From an uncultured Planktomarina sp. (GTDB taxonomy: Bacteria > Pseudomonadota > Alphaproteobacteria > Rhodobacterales > Rhodobacteraceae), in the NCBI GenBank assembly GCA_905182455.1, contig CAJJBJ010000002.1, forward strand, positions 124,001-188,000: DNA of 64,000 nucleotides. Reading direction: 5' to 3'. The translations under genes were made by a program, and so were the position numbers. Under the pieces are notes generated by a model that did no database searches, had not been told where the DNA came from, and worked only from the letters and a program-made list of their open reading frames with translations. Within the stretch, counting starts at the first letter, position 1. Each line of letters opens with the position of its first letter. Below are positions 46,565 through 55,994 of this stretch, one piece after another.

Positions 46565-47107
46565 TTATTCCAATTTGTCCTTCAGTCCCGCCAATAAAGC
46601 AAAGGGCTTTGCTGAGTCATCGGTCAGTGGTGGCACGCCGGGCGGGCCAAATTCAGCACTGTTGATTTCAGCATCCTCGGCGCGGGGATAATCTGGAAGT
46701 TCTAGAGAAAGGGCTTCGCTGAACACTCGTGCAATGTCGATGATGTCTTCGAGCTGTTCTTCACTGTCGTCATCAGGGATTTCATTGTCAGAACCTGCGT
46801 CAGACAGTTTGACCGGTGATCTGCGAAAGTTGCGGATCACTGTGGCGTCGATTCGTGTGCGCACAGGGACTAATGTCAGGCTACAGGGTTGCTCTACAGT
46901 TGCGCCCAATGTGCCCGATAGGCCCCAGTCACCCTTACCAATTGGGAGAACGGTGCCTGTGAATTTGGCTTTGCGCAAGCTCATGAGGTCGAGCTGTTGC
47001 GCAATTTCAGAAATCAGAGCCTCGGAAAACGCGAGATCAAAGGTTGCACCTCGGTTTTGCACCAAGTGCTTTAGCTCGAGACTTGGATCAGCATGGTTTG
47101 GCCGCAT
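46565..47107 (-). CDS. yceD: DUF177 (YceD) protein
   Basis: 180 residues. The order SLELKHLVQNRGATFDLAF, GTLGATVEQPCSLTLVPV and the acidic C-terminal half (DNEIPDDDSEEQLEDIIDIA) followed by a PRAEDA-like end match YceD/DUF177, whose role has been tied to ribosome or 23S rRNA biogenesis. ATG 47107 follows GGAGAG; longer in-frame starts would collide with the divergent bamE. It heads the rpmF-plsX-fabH run. Confidence 0.88.
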   Translation of the reverse strand: MRPNHADPSLELKHLVQNRGATFDLAFSEALISEIAQQLDLMSLRKAKFTGTVLPIGKGDWGLSGTLGATVEQPCSLTLVPVRTRIDATVIRNFRRSPVKLSDAGSDNEIPDDDSEEQLEDIIDIARVFSEALSLELPDYPRAEDAEINSAEFGPPGVPPLTDDSAKPFALLAGLKDKLE

Positions 47108-47195
47108 CTTCTCTCCATTCTTGAATAAAATTTTAGGCTTCGCTACGGTAGCCATAATTCGCATAGGCGACTCTCGCAAGGCAGCAGGAACAGGC

Positions 47196-47648
47196 ATGTT
47201 AAATAAATTGAAGACCGCAGTGATGTGTTTGATCCTCAGTGTGACGGTGTCTTGTACAGCAACCTTCCGCAATCATGGCTATACGCCAGACGACGAGGCC
47301 ATGGCTAATGTGGTGGTTGGCGTTGATACCCGCGTCTCTGTTGAAGAGACTTTGGGCGTGCCCACCGCTGGTGGCGTCAACACAGGAGGGAGTTACTATT
47401 ATATCTCCAGCAGGTGGCGGCATTACGGTACAAAGCAACCCAAACCTATTTTCCGCGAAATCGTAGCCGTTCAGTTTAACGCATCAGATGTTGTGAAAAA
47501 TATAAGTCGTTACGGGCTTGAAGATGGTGAAATTGTTGTGCTGTCGCGTAGGGTTACAGCCGGCGGCGCGGAAAATATTTCCGTTATTAGCCAGATGCTT
47601 GGAAACTTTGGCCGGTTTGATGCAGAGAATATCTTTGGTCAGCCCTAA
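47196..47648 (+). CDS. bamE: outer membrane assembly lipoprotein, BamE/SmpA-like
   Basis: 150 residues. The lipoprotein signal LKTAVMCLILSVTVSC ends at Cys20, expected to be lipidated. The BamE domain follows: TRVSVEETLGVPTAGG, then YYYISSRWRHYG and VVAVQFNASDVVKNI. As part of the BAM complex it would help insert outer membrane proteins. Start ATG 47196 has AGGAACAGG upstream. Its stop interlocks with that of msrB (CTAA). Confidence 0.88.
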   Translation: MLNKLKTAVMCLILSVTVSCTATFRNHGYTPDDEAMANVVVGVDTRVSVEETLGVPTAGGVNTGGSYYYISSRWRHYGTKQPKPIFREIVAVQFNASDVVKNISRYGLEDGEIVVLSRRVTAGGAENISVISQMLGNFGRFDAENIFGQP

Positions 47649-48043
47649 GTTTTCTCGTCGGGGTGAAATGTCATCGCCACCCCATTCATGCAGTAGCGCA
47701 GACCGGTCGGCGCAGGGCCATCGGGAAACACATGCCCCAGATGCGCAGCACAGGTTTGGCAATGCACTTCTGTTCTGGTTGAAAACCAACTTTTATCAAC
47801 GCTTTCGCCCACGTTTGCGCCCTCTGCCGGCCGTGTAAAAGATGGCCAGCCGGTCCCGCTGTCAAATTTATCAGTTTGCGAAAACAGCAACGCCCCACAG
47901 CAGACACAGGCGTATGAGCCGGCCTGTTTTGGAAAGTCGTCATGGCTGAAAGCGCGCTCGGTTCCGTGCTTGCGGGTGACCTTGTAGGTAAGATCTGACA
48001 GAATTTCCCGCCATTCTTGATCGGTTTTTTCAATTTCAGACAT
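47645..48043 (-). CDS. msrB: peptide-methionine (R)-S-oxide reductase
   Basis: 132 residues. Zinc cysteines (CVCC and CQTC) and the catalytic Cys in RYCMNG are present, with the family segments KFDSGTGWPSF and HLGHVFPDGP. It repairs R-methionine sulfoxide in proteins. Start ATG 48043 has CGGAG upstream. It converges on bamE with a 4-bp overlap. The 880 bp upstream of it hold no gene I can name. Confidence 0.95.
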   Translation of the reverse strand: MSEIEKTDQEWREILSDLTYKVTRKHGTERAFSHDDFPKQAGSYACVCCGALLFSQTDKFDSGTGWPSFTRPAEGANVGESVDKSWFSTRTEVHCQTCAAHLGHVFPDGPAPTGLRYCMNGVAMTFHPDEKT

Positions 48044-48923
48044 TTTAACTCCGTAATGTTTCTGAGATATCATACGCATTTATCTGTAGTGTACCAGCGC
48101 ATTGCTTTCTATGATTATTTCAATAATTTTCCTTGGGGTACCATGTTGTGCGCGAGCCATCTGACCTTCAGTTTCAGAATTTTAAGAGAGGGCTTTGCGG
48201 GTCCATACTTACGATAGCCCTGTAAGCCAGCAGTCCATGTATCGATTGCGCAGCGCCGTGTTTAGCGGCACATCTGAGGTGGTCGATAGAGATCAATGTG
48301 ATACAGGCTTCCTAAGCTTCGATGTTTAAACTTTTGATTTTAATTAATTTTTGTGTATTTTTAGACTATGCCTTTTCTGCTTTGCGGGATCGGTGGCAGA
48401 TGGTTATTCGGTGCATTTTTTAGGACTGTCGCCAACGCACGTCCTCAAAACGCCGGTTCTTGAGCTGGGCTGGTTCGCCATGCATCCAGATCAAGTTAAC
48501 CAGGATATTTTTAGCATGGCTTGGGGCTATATCACGCAGCTTCTGGATCAAAATGCAGTGTCGTTTTAGTTTGGACGTACGTCTTTTTTAAGTCATAAGC
48601 TGATCGCCATACCCCGATCTTCCGATATTAGACAGAAAAATTGGTGGCGCCTGACAGCTGGCGGCCCGGATGTAGTCAAGGCCACCGCTTCTCACAGGCG
48701 GTACATGCTACCGCAAGTCCGAAAGGTATTCGACGGTTGCTGTGCGCCTATCTGGGTTTGGTCGGGAAAGTCAGCTAAAACGCAGTGGTCGATCTTAATC
48801 TGGGCACAACATTGCTGTTTACGGGCCTCGATATCAGTCAATTTCTACAAAAAAGAGCCCTCAGATTGCGCGTAGTTCTCGCAGCGCATTGACGCCACCA
48901 ACGCAACCGCCTAGCTGAGCCGC
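48044..48923. other. 880-bp gap without a recognisable gene
   Basis: Unusually long for this tight segment. One plus-strand frame is open from TTG 48351 to TAG 48873-48875 except for a single TAG at 48567; its product (HVLKTPVLELGWFAMHPDQV; RQKNWWRLTAGGPDVVKATA) matches no family I know, and no ribosome site is clear. Minus-strand frames between 48180 and 48300 are short. An AT-rich stretch lies at 48325-48365. I searched by eye for 6S, SRP, tmRNA and RNase P cores and for tRNAs and found none. Confidence 0.4.
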
Positions 48924-50735
48924 ATGGCACGTGCACCCTTGATCCAACTCTCCGATATATCGCTCACTTTTGGCGGTAATCCTGTATTCTCAGATTTAGG
49001 CTTCGTTGTTCAGACGGGCGATCGTCTCTCGTTGGTGGGACGAAACGGATCGGGTAAATCTACTTTGATGAAAGTCATGGCTGGCTTGGTTGAAGCCGAT
49101 AAGGGCTATCGTGTTATTCCGCCTGGGGTCAGCGTGGGCTATATGGAGCAAGATCCTGATTTTTCTACCTATGAAACCTTGGGTGATTTTGCGCTGTCTG
49201 GTCTTGATATGTCGGAGCACTACAAGGTTGAGATTGCTGCTGAAGGGCTGAAGTTTGATCCAGACCGGCCGGTAAAAACCGCCTCTGGGGGTGAACGTCG
49301 CAGGGCCGCTTTGGCCAAGTTGATGGCGGAGAGTCCAGAGCTCATGTTGCTCGATGAACCGACCAACCACCTTGATATTGAAGCTATTTCTTGGCTGGAA
49401 GATACTTTACGTGAAAGCCGCAACAGCTTTGTAGTGATCTCCCACGACCGAGCATTTCTTACTGCTCTGACTCGTGCAACACTTTGGATTGATCGCGGTG
49501 CTGTGCGGCGTTTGGAGCAAGGATTTGGCAGCTTTGAGGCCTGGCGTGACAAGACCTGGGAAGAAGAAGACGATCAACGCCATAAGCTTAATCGCAAGAT
49601 TAAGGCGGAAGCGCGTTGGGCTGTTGAAGGCATATCAGCACGCCGCAAGCGGAACCAAGGCCGGGTGCGCGCGCTTGGTGAGTTGCGTGCAGAACGCGCC
49701 TCTCAAATCAATCGTCAGTCCACTGCGGCTATGGCATTTGATTCGGGGCAAAAATCTGGAGCGAAGGTGATTGAGGCCAAAAACTTAGATCTCGCCTTTG
49801 GCAGCTTGGAGATTTTGAAAGATTTCTCCCTTACTGTCCAACGCAAAGACCGAGTGGCGATTGTCGGGCCCAACGGGGTTGGCAAAACCACATTGATCAA
49901 AACGTTACTAGGCGAACAGGCGCCCGATAGTGGGACTGTGAAGCTTGGCACCAATCTACAAATCGCAGTTTTTGATCAAGGCCGGACCAAGCTGGATCCG
50001 AATCTCAGCCTTTGGGAAGCCTTGACCAGTGATCCAAGCATGGCGGTTTCTGGTAGCTCGGATCAAATCATGGTGCGTGGTACCCCCAAACATGTTGTGG
50101 GATACCTCAAAGAATTTTTGTTTGCGGATGAGCAAATGCGCGCGCCGGTTAGGTCACTGTCTGGGGGGGAGAAAGCCCGATTGCTGCTTGCCCGATTGAT
50201 GGCGCAGGAAAGCAACCTTCTGATCCTCGATGAGCCGACCAATGATCTCGATATTGAGACTTTAGACCTTTTGCAGGATGTTTTGGGGGAATATGACGGC
50301 ACCGTGCTGATAGTTAGCCACGACCGAGATTTTCTCGACCGTGTGGCCACGACCACCATCGCACTGGAAGAAGGCGGCAGAGCCACCGTCTATGCGGGCG
50401 GTTGGAGCGATTACCAAGCACAAAAGCCACGCGCAGATCAGTCTTTGACTGCCAAGCAATCGGCCAAGAAAAAAACGGTGAAAACCACTGAGAACACGAC
50501 TGTAAAGCCAGCGATTTCTTTCACCGAAAAGCATCGCTTGGAAGCACTTCCGGATGAAATTCAAAGAATTGAGGCGGAAATTTTCAAATTAGAAACATTT
50601 TTGGTGCAACCAAATATGTACATAGATCATCCGGCCAAGTTTCAAAAAGCCACGGATCTGTTGCTTGAGCGTCAAGCCGCCTTGGCTGCTTCGGAAGCCG
50701 AATGGATTGAGTTGGAAGTAAAAGCAGGCGGCTAA
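48924..50735 (+). CDS. uup: ABC-F family ATPase, Uup-like
   Basis: 603 residues with two ATP-binding cassettes in one chain and no membrane segments. Walker A: GRNGSGKST and GPNGVGKTT; signatures SGGERRR and LSGGEKARL; Walker B MLLDEPTNHLDIE and LILDEPTNDLDIE. The inter-domain linker (about 210-265) is charged, and a C-terminal coiled coil (about 525-600) is typical of Uup, which acts on ribosomes or branched DNA. The start ATG 48924 lacks a good ribosome site. Confidence 0.9.
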   Translation: MARAPLIQLSDISLTFGGNPVFSDLGFVVQTGDRLSLVGRNGSGKSTLMKVMAGLVEADKGYRVIPPGVSVGYMEQDPDFSTYETLGDFALSGLDMSEHYKVEIAAEGLKFDPDRPVKTASGGERRRAALAKLMAESPELMLLDEPTNHLDIEAISWLEDTLRESRNSFVVISHDRAFLTALTRATLWIDRGAVRRLEQGFGSFEAWRDKTWEEEDDQRHKLNRKIKAEARWAVEGISARRKRNQGRVRALGELRAERASQINRQSTAAMAFDSGQKSGAKVIEAKNLDLAFGSLEILKDFSLTVQRKDRVAIVGPNGVGKTTLIKTLLGEQAPDSGTVKLGTNLQIAVFDQGRTKLDPNLSLWEALTSDPSMAVSGSSDQIMVRGTPKHVVGYLKEFLFADEQMRAPVRSLSGGEKARLLLARLMAQESNLLILDEPTNDLDIETLDLLQDVLGEYDGTVLIVSHDRDFLDRVATTTIALEEGGRATVYAGGWSDYQAQKPRADQSLTAKQSAKKKTVKTTENTTVKPAISFTEKHRLEALPDEIQRIEAEIFKLETFLVQPNMYIDHPAKFQKATDLLLERQAALAASEAEWIELEVKAGG

Positions 50736-50755
50736 GCGCCGTCTGCGCTGTGCGA

Positions 50756-52300
50756 CTATGTCAGATGAATGTTGAATCGCTTTCGAATTTCAGCGTCCAC
50801 TATAGCGTCTAAGGTCGCCGGTGTTGGCGCTGCTATCAGGGCTTTTTTGCGGGCTATGGCATTTTGGATCAAATCCGGACGGCCCTTTTCCTGCCATTCC
50901 TTAGGCGAGCTGCGATCTGCCAAAACTGGATAGACATACTCTGTTTGCATCAAAGACAGGGTTTGATCTGATCCTAGATAATGGCCCGGCCCGCCCAAAC
51001 AGGTGGCGCGCATGGTTTCAATACCGACGGTGTCGTCGTTCACCTCAATACCGCGTACGCACCGCATAGCTTGTCCTAGCAAATCATCTCCTAAGATCAG
51101 AGATTCATGGCAAAATCCGAGCAAAGAGGCATGCATGCCTGCTGCTTCATAGACCATATTCAAGCCGGTTAATCCAGCCATGACGTTGGACATGGCCTGC
51201 TCCCAACCCGCTTGCATGTCTGGCAATTTTGCATCGGCAATCCCTGCCGCAGCGCCACCGGGAAGTCCGTAGTAATGATGCATTTGGGCGCAGCCTGCAG
51301 TGAGCAGAGCCTGCTCGCCAGATCCGCCAGACATCGCTCCGGTCCGTAAATCTGACACGAAAGGCCAAGTTCCAAATATCGTTGGGTGACCGGGTTTGAT
51401 AGCATTGACGTAGACCATCCCTGCCAAACATTCCGCCACTGCTTGCACGATTGCACCGGCAATTGGGGCAGGGGCTGTGGCCCCGGCTTGCCCGGCGCTG
51501 AGCAGCAAGATGGGCATGCCACCGGCAATACATTTTTCCATCACTTGGCAGCTCTCAGTGGCAAATTTCATCGGAGGCACCACGAAACAGTTTGAATTTG
51601 ATACAAAAGGGCGCTCCCGCCATTTGTCCTCACCACCGGCAATCATATGCAACAATTCAAAGGCATCATCGACAAAATCTGGCTCCGTAAAGGAGGTGCC
51701 GACATGTTTTTCAGTGCCGGTGGTACAGGCGTAGATCGTGTTGAGATCCATTTCGCGATTGTCCAAAATATCGCGACACACCATAGGACGCTGCACAAAA
51801 TGGATATTGTCGAGATGCTCCACGATGCGCGCGGCATTATGCAAGTCCCGTACCGTTGATTCGCGGTAACTGCGGCTTTCCACATCCACCATATGGACAG
51901 CGGCCCCAGCGGTTCCATAGTGGACCTTCTTTTTGCTCAGGTGCAGGTCATGTTTAGGATTGCGGCCAAAGAGGGTGATTTCACGATTGGCCTTGGCCAG
52001 CATGTCTTCGATCAAAGCGCGCGGATAGCGCAGGCGGCCATCATCGCCATAAATTGCCCCCGCACCCACCATGATATTAATGCCCGATTGAGGAGCGTCG
52101 GCGAGGCCAATTTCTTCAAGAGCGGTGAGGGCCGCTTCATTAATTTTTTCCATATCCAGCTGAGACAGCGGATTATATGTGCCGCCCTGCATACCAGGGC
52201 GGATTGGGCGTAGGGCTTCAGAAAGGGGGGCAGATCTTGCGGCTGTGCGAGCCGCGCGGCCACCAGAGCGGCCCGCGCGGCGGGGAGTTTCATCAGTCAT
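50756..52300 (-). CDS. MttB-superfamily methyltransferase without pyrrolysine
   Basis: 514 residues of the trimethylamine methyltransferase superfamily. The TIM-barrel body is readable: HYGTAGAAVHMVDVESRSYR, GTEKHVGTSFTEPDF, then GTWPFVSDLRTGAMSGGSGE and YGLPGGAAAGIADAK. No in-frame amber codon occurs, so it belongs with the non-Pyl members such as MtgB-type glycine betaine methyltransferases, which pass methyl groups to a corrinoid protein. No corrinoid protein or methyl-THF transferase gene is adjacent. The N-terminus is rich in Arg, Gly and Ala (RRAGRSGGRAARTAARSA). Confidence 0.87.
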   Translation of the reverse strand: MTDETPRRAGRSGGRAARTAARSAPLSEALRPIRPGMQGGTYNPLSQLDMEKINEAALTALEEIGLADAPQSGINIMVGAGAIYGDDGRLRYPRALIEDMLAKANREITLFGRNPKHDLHLSKKKVHYGTAGAAVHMVDVESRSYRESTVRDLHNAARIVEHLDNIHFVQRPMVCRDILDNREMDLNTIYACTTGTEKHVGTSFTEPDFVDDAFELLHMIAGGEDKWRERPFVSNSNCFVVPPMKFATESCQVMEKCIAGGMPILLLSAGQAGATAPAPIAGAIVQAVAECLAGMVYVNAIKPGHPTIFGTWPFVSDLRTGAMSGGSGEQALLTAGCAQMHHYYGLPGGAAAGIADAKLPDMQAGWEQAMSNVMAGLTGLNMVYEAAGMHASLLGFCHESLILGDDLLGQAMRCVRGIEVNDDTVGIETMRATCLGGPGHYLGSDQTLSLMQTEYVYPVLADRSSPKEWQEKGRPDLIQNAIARKKALIAAPTPATLDAIVDAEIRKRFNIHLT

Positions 52301-52344
52301 GTGAATGGTCCTAAAGTGGTGATGTCAGTAAAATGAACGGCGGG

Positions 52345-52449
52345 TTACACCGTACCGGGCCGACCACGCGCCGCGCGGCCTCTACTTGCGCCAATCGTGC
52401 GCACCATCAGGCTTATGATCCACAAAAGAGTGTTAAAACGATTTATCAT
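52345..52449 (-). CDS. possible 34-residue Arg/Gly-rich small protein
   Basis: An ORF directly upstream of the MttB-like gene: MINRFNTLLWIISLMVRTIG, then ASRGRAARGRPGTV. The first half is a hydrophobic helix, the second is Arg/Gly-rich and resembles the N-terminus of the downstream methyltransferase in composition. No ribosome site is evident. It could be a chance ORF. Confidence 0.3.
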   Translation of the reverse strand: MINRFNTLLWIISLMVRTIGASRGRAARGRPGTV

Positions 52450-52521
52450 GGCCAATCGTTAGAATCTCTGGACTGACAATCTTTTCCATTTGCGACCCAT
52501 TGGTCAAAAACGTCATGAAGT

Positions 52522-53691
52522 TCAGTTGAGGGACGCGGAGAAGGCCAATAAAACCTCTAAAGCCTGCTTAAACTGAGAATCTTCCACCGTCATGGCAACA
52601 CGAATATGCCCAGCCGCGGCTTGCCCGAAGCTTTCGCCGGGCATCACAGCAATCAACTTGGCATCCAGTAAGCTATGAGCAAAAGCCTCACCGGTCAGCC
52701 CCGTCGCCCGAATGTCGAGCATCATATACATGGCCCCCGAACAGGGTACCGCACGGATCAAGTTTTGTTCGGCGATCAAATCCATAGCAATTTGGCGCCG
52801 CCGCTGGAACGGCGCGGCCACGGCCATCTCGGCTTCGACACCTTGGTTTAGCGCAAAATCAGCAGCATCCTGGATATAACCCGGTACGCCATAGGTGGTA
52901 TGGGTGGCTAGATTTATCAAATGTTCAATAACCGGTTCCGGCCCGCAGACCCAACCGACGCGACTGCCCGTCATGGCGTGGCTTTTGGACATTGACCCAA
53001 TCACCAAGGTGCGTTCAGCCATGCCGTCAAGACTGCGTGGGCTGATGTGGGTGCCTTGCCAAACTTGGGTTTCATAAACCTCATCTGAGATCAACCAAAG
53101 GTCATGATCTTGGCAGACCTTTGCGATTCCCTCCCATGTGGCTTGATCATAGACTACACCTGTTGGGTTGTTGGGGGAGTTCACGAGCAAGGAGCGTGCG
53201 CCTGTGGCGGCAGCGTTAAGATCTTGGTGAGTAGGTTTAAAATCCCGCTCAGGCTTACACAGAACAGATTTATCGATGGCCCCAACACCGCGTAGGGTTC
53301 CGGGGTAGGTGGCGTAAAATGGGTCGCAATACAGAGCGGTATCACCGAAATCGACAACTGCCATATGGGCGGCAAATAGCGCTGCTTGGCCACCTGGGGT
53401 GATTAAAATATTGGCCGCAGTTGTGGGTATCCCACTTTGGGCTTCGATGCGCCGTGCTACGGTGGCACGGAGATTTTCAGTGCCGGGCACCGCGGCATAA
53501 CCGGTATGGCCTGCGCGCGCCGATTTTCCCATGGCAGCCAAAATATCCATATGTGTGCGGATATCATGCTCCCCAATGGTCAGTTCAATGACCGGTTGAC
53601 CAGAGTTTTTTAGGGCGCGTGCTTTGTAAAACACTTCCCATCCATCTGATCCACCAGGGGTGAGAGCGGTTATGCGGTTTGCCAATTTCAT
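52522..53691 (-). CDS. PLP-dependent class I/II aminotransferase
   Basis: 389 residues. The fold-type I pattern is clear: GEHDIRTHMDI near the start, LITPGGQAALFAAHMAV, NSPNNPTGVVYD, the Asp in LISDEVYE, and the Schiff-base Lys in SMSKSHAMTGSRVGW. It resembles aspartate/aromatic or alanine-type aminotransferases; the amino donor is unknown. ATG 53691 is chosen because longer in-frame starts have no homology and run towards cysS. It is divergent from cysS. Confidence 0.9.
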   Translation of the reverse strand: MKLANRITALTPGGSDGWEVFYKARALKNSGQPVIELTIGEHDIRTHMDILAAMGKSARAGHTGYAAVPGTENLRATVARRIEAQSGIPTTAANILITPGGQAALFAAHMAVVDFGDTALYCDPFYATYPGTLRGVGAIDKSVLCKPERDFKPTHQDLNAAATGARSLLVNSPNNPTGVVYDQATWEGIAKVCQDHDLWLISDEVYETQVWQGTHISPRSLDGMAERTLVIGSMSKSHAMTGSRVGWVCGPEPVIEHLINLATHTTYGVPGYIQDAADFALNQGVEAEMAVAAPFQRRRQIAMDLIAEQNLIRAVPCSGAMYMMLDIRATGLTGEAFAHSLLDAKLIAVMPGESFGQAAAGHIRVAMTVEDSQFKQALEVLLAFSASLN

Positions 53692-53892
53692 TCTGTGACT
53701 TGGACCTATTGAGATAGATTCGTCAAATTGGTTTTGTGCAATTGAAACGCATGGGTCAGCCGAGTATATATGCCCAATGAAATGGCGTTGTTGATCATAG
53801 TGATGAGGTGTCTGTGCCAATATGGCGCCTGCCTCAGTCTTTGCCAAAAAGTTGCCCCTTGGCCCCGCCTTCAAAACTTCAGGACATAGCGC

Positions 53893-55257
53893 ATGACCCA
53901 GATTAAGCTTCACAACACAAAAACACGCCGCAAGGAGGTTTTTACGCCACTGAATGCAGACAATCTGCGCATGTATGTCTGTGGCCCAACGGTTTATGAC
54001 AGGGCGCATCTGGGCAATGCTCGGGCCGTTGTAGTGTTTGATAGTCTTTTTAGATTACTGCGCGAGGTCTATGGGGCAGATCACGTCACTTATGCGCGCA
54101 ATTTTACCGATATTGATGACAAAATTAACGCCCGCGCTGCGGCCACGGGGCGCGATATCTCTCATATCACCGAAGAAACCATCGGCTGGTACATGTCTGA
54201 TATGGGGGCGCTGGCTGCGCTTGAGCCCAACATCATGCCGCGTGCGACAGATTACATCGCTCAGATGATCACCATGACTGAGGATTTGATTGCCAAGGGG
54301 CATGCCTATGCCGCTGAAGGGCATGTGCTGTTTAATGTGAACAGCTGCCCTGATTATGGCGCGCTTTCGGGACGCTCGATTGATGACATGATTGCAGGGG
54401 CGCGGGTGGAAGTGGCGCCCTACAAGCGCGACCCAATGGATTTTGTACTTTGGAAGCCGTCGAATGCGCAAACGCCCGGGTGGGACAGCCCTTGGGGGCG
54501 TGGCCGTCCTGGGTGGCATATTGAATGCTCTGCCATGGTGCATGATCATTTTGGCCACAGCTTTGATATTCATGGCGGTGGCAATGACTTGATGTTCCCG
54601 CATCATGAGAATGAGATTGCGCAAAGCAGCTGTGCCCATCCCGAGGGATCTTTTGCCCAATTTTGGATGCACAATGAGATGCTTCAGGTTGAGGGCAAAA
54701 AGATGTCCAAGTCTCTTGGCAATTTTTTCACCGTGCGGGATCTTTTGCAGCAGAAAATTCCAGGAGAGGTGATCCGCTTTGTTTTGCTCTCCACCCATTA
54801 CGGCAAACCGATGGATTGGACTCAGAAAAAGGCGGATAATGCCGCCACCACCCTGCGCAAATGGCATGAATTGGTTAAGAACGCACGCCCTGCGTCTTTG
54901 GATGGGGCGGTACTGGACCATGTGGCCAATGATCTTAACACCCCCGGGGCTTTGATGCGGATGCATGAACTAGCCAAGGCCGGGGATGCGGATGCCGTTT
55001 TGGCGGCAGGGCAGTTTTTGGGGCTTTTTGCGGCTGATTGCGATTGGTGGCAGCCTAAACAAGCGAGTGATGACGTCATGGTGCGGGTTGAGGCTTTACT
55101 GACGGCCCGCAGCCAAGCCAAGTTTAAACGTGATTTTGCTAAAGCGGATGCGGTGCGCGCGCAATTGGCCGCTGCTGGCGTTGAGGTGGTTGATAAGCCC
55201 GGTGGTCTGTCAGAGGCGGTGATCACTGAGGCATTTGATCCGGATTTACTTGGATGA
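53893..55257 (+). CDS. cysS: cysteinyl-tRNA synthetase
   Basis: 454 residues. Class I signatures: [15 protein letters not shown] (HIGH-type) and [11 protein letters not shown]; zinc ligands include the Cys in CGPTVYD, the Cys in WHIECSAM and the HHENE region. It charges tRNA-Cys. The ATG 53893 has AGGAC eight bases upstream. The stop overlaps the next start (ATGA). Confidence 0.97.
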   Translation: MTQIKLHNTKTRRKEVFTPLNADNLRMYVCGPTVYDRAHLGNARAVVVFDSLFRLLREVYGADHVTYARNFTDIDDKINARAAATGRDISHITEETIGWYMSDMGALAALEPNIMPRATDYIAQMITMTEDLIAKGHAYAAEGHVLFNVNSCPDYGALSGRSIDDMIAGARVEVAPYKRDPMDFVLWKPSNAQTPGWDSPWGRGRPGWHIECSAMVHDHFGHSFDIHGGGNDLMFPHHENEIAQSSCAHPEGSFAQFWMHNEMLQVEGKKMSKSLGNFFTVRDLLQQKIPGEVIRFVLLSTHYGKPMDWTQKKADNAATTLRKWHELVKNARPASLDGAVLDHVANDLNTPGALMRMHELAKAGDADAVLAAGQFLGLFAADCDWWQPKQASDDVMVRVEALLTARSQAKFKRDFAKADAVRAQLAAAGVEVVDKPGGLSEAVITEAFDPDLLG

Positions 55258-55994
55258 GCCTGCAAGCCTGTGCAAATTTGGTGAGTCGTGCGGATCCGGA
55301 GCGTTTTGCCGCTGCCATGTCAGCACCTCTGGAAGCGCGCAGGGTCTTGCTGCCAATCTATGCGGCCACCGCTGAGGTGGCCCGCGCTCCTTGGATGACC
55401 CAAGAACCTGTTATTGCTGAAATGCGCCTGCAATGGTGGCGCGATGTATTTGAAGAGATTGAGCATGGCCGAGCACGGAAGCATGAAGTTGTGGATGCTT
55501 TGGCCGAGGTTCTAACCCCAAAAGGGGCTGAGGCCCTTGATTTGATGGTTCTGGCGCGCCGCTGGGATATTTACAAAGAAGGGTTTGATGGACCAGAGGC
55601 ACTCTTAAACCATGTGCGCGATATAACTATGGGCCCAATGTTGGCCGCTCTTGATGGTTTGGGGCATCTGCCTATAAATCTAACAGGGCTTGAGGTGCAT
55701 GCTACCCAGCTTGGTCTTGCGCGATTTTTACGCGGTATCCCAGCTTTGATTGAGCTGAAGGTACCTGTTTGGTCTGAGAATAAAAAGGTAAATATTTACA
55801 GTGATCTATGCCAGACAGCTTATGAAATGAAAGCATCGCGCATCCAATCCCCGGCACTGATTGAGACCGCAGATTGCATGCGTGTTTTGCGCTTCGTAAT
55901 GCACAGCCCTGGGGCGGTAGAAATGGGAGCTATTCCTGACTTCCCAATATCCACAGCCATTGCGCGGGCTTGGCGCGCTTGGCGCTGCCGCTAG
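55254..55994 (+). CDS. squalene/phytoene synthase family protein
   Basis: 246 residues. The trans-isoprenyl synthase fold is suggested by [31 protein letters not shown] and [10 protein letters not shown]. The second Asp-rich motif of true phytoene synthases is not visible, so it resembles the NDUFAF6-like group of unclear activity more than a carotenoid enzyme. It is coupled to cysS (ATGA overlap), and no crt genes are near. Its stop interlocks with that of the MFS gene (CTAG). Confidence 0.8.
   Translation: MSLQACANLVSRADPERFAAAMSAPLEARRVLLPIYAATAEVARAPWMTQEPVIAEMRLQWWRDVFEEIEHGRARKHEVVDALAEVLTPKGAEALDLMVLARRWDIYKEGFDGPEALLNHVRDITMGPMLAALDGLGHLPINLTGLEVHATQLGLARFLRGIPALIELKVPVWSENKKVNIYSDLCQTAYEMKASRIQSPALIETADCMRVLRFVMHSPGAVEMGAIPDFPISTAIARAWRAWRCR

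Noticed and set aside
46734-47195. N-terminal extension of bamE back to 46734
   Set aside because: The extension is antisense to yceD and lacks homology; the lipoprotein signal begins at 47196.
48640-48780. tRNA, SRP, 6S or RNase P RNA in the 48-kb gap
   Set aside because: No cloverleaf, CCA end or conserved core of these RNAs could be matched by eye.
54055-54966. 303-codon minus-strand ORF opposite cysS
   Set aside because: Antisense to a fully conserved synthetase; composition (His/Arg-rich) is a shadow of cysS codons.
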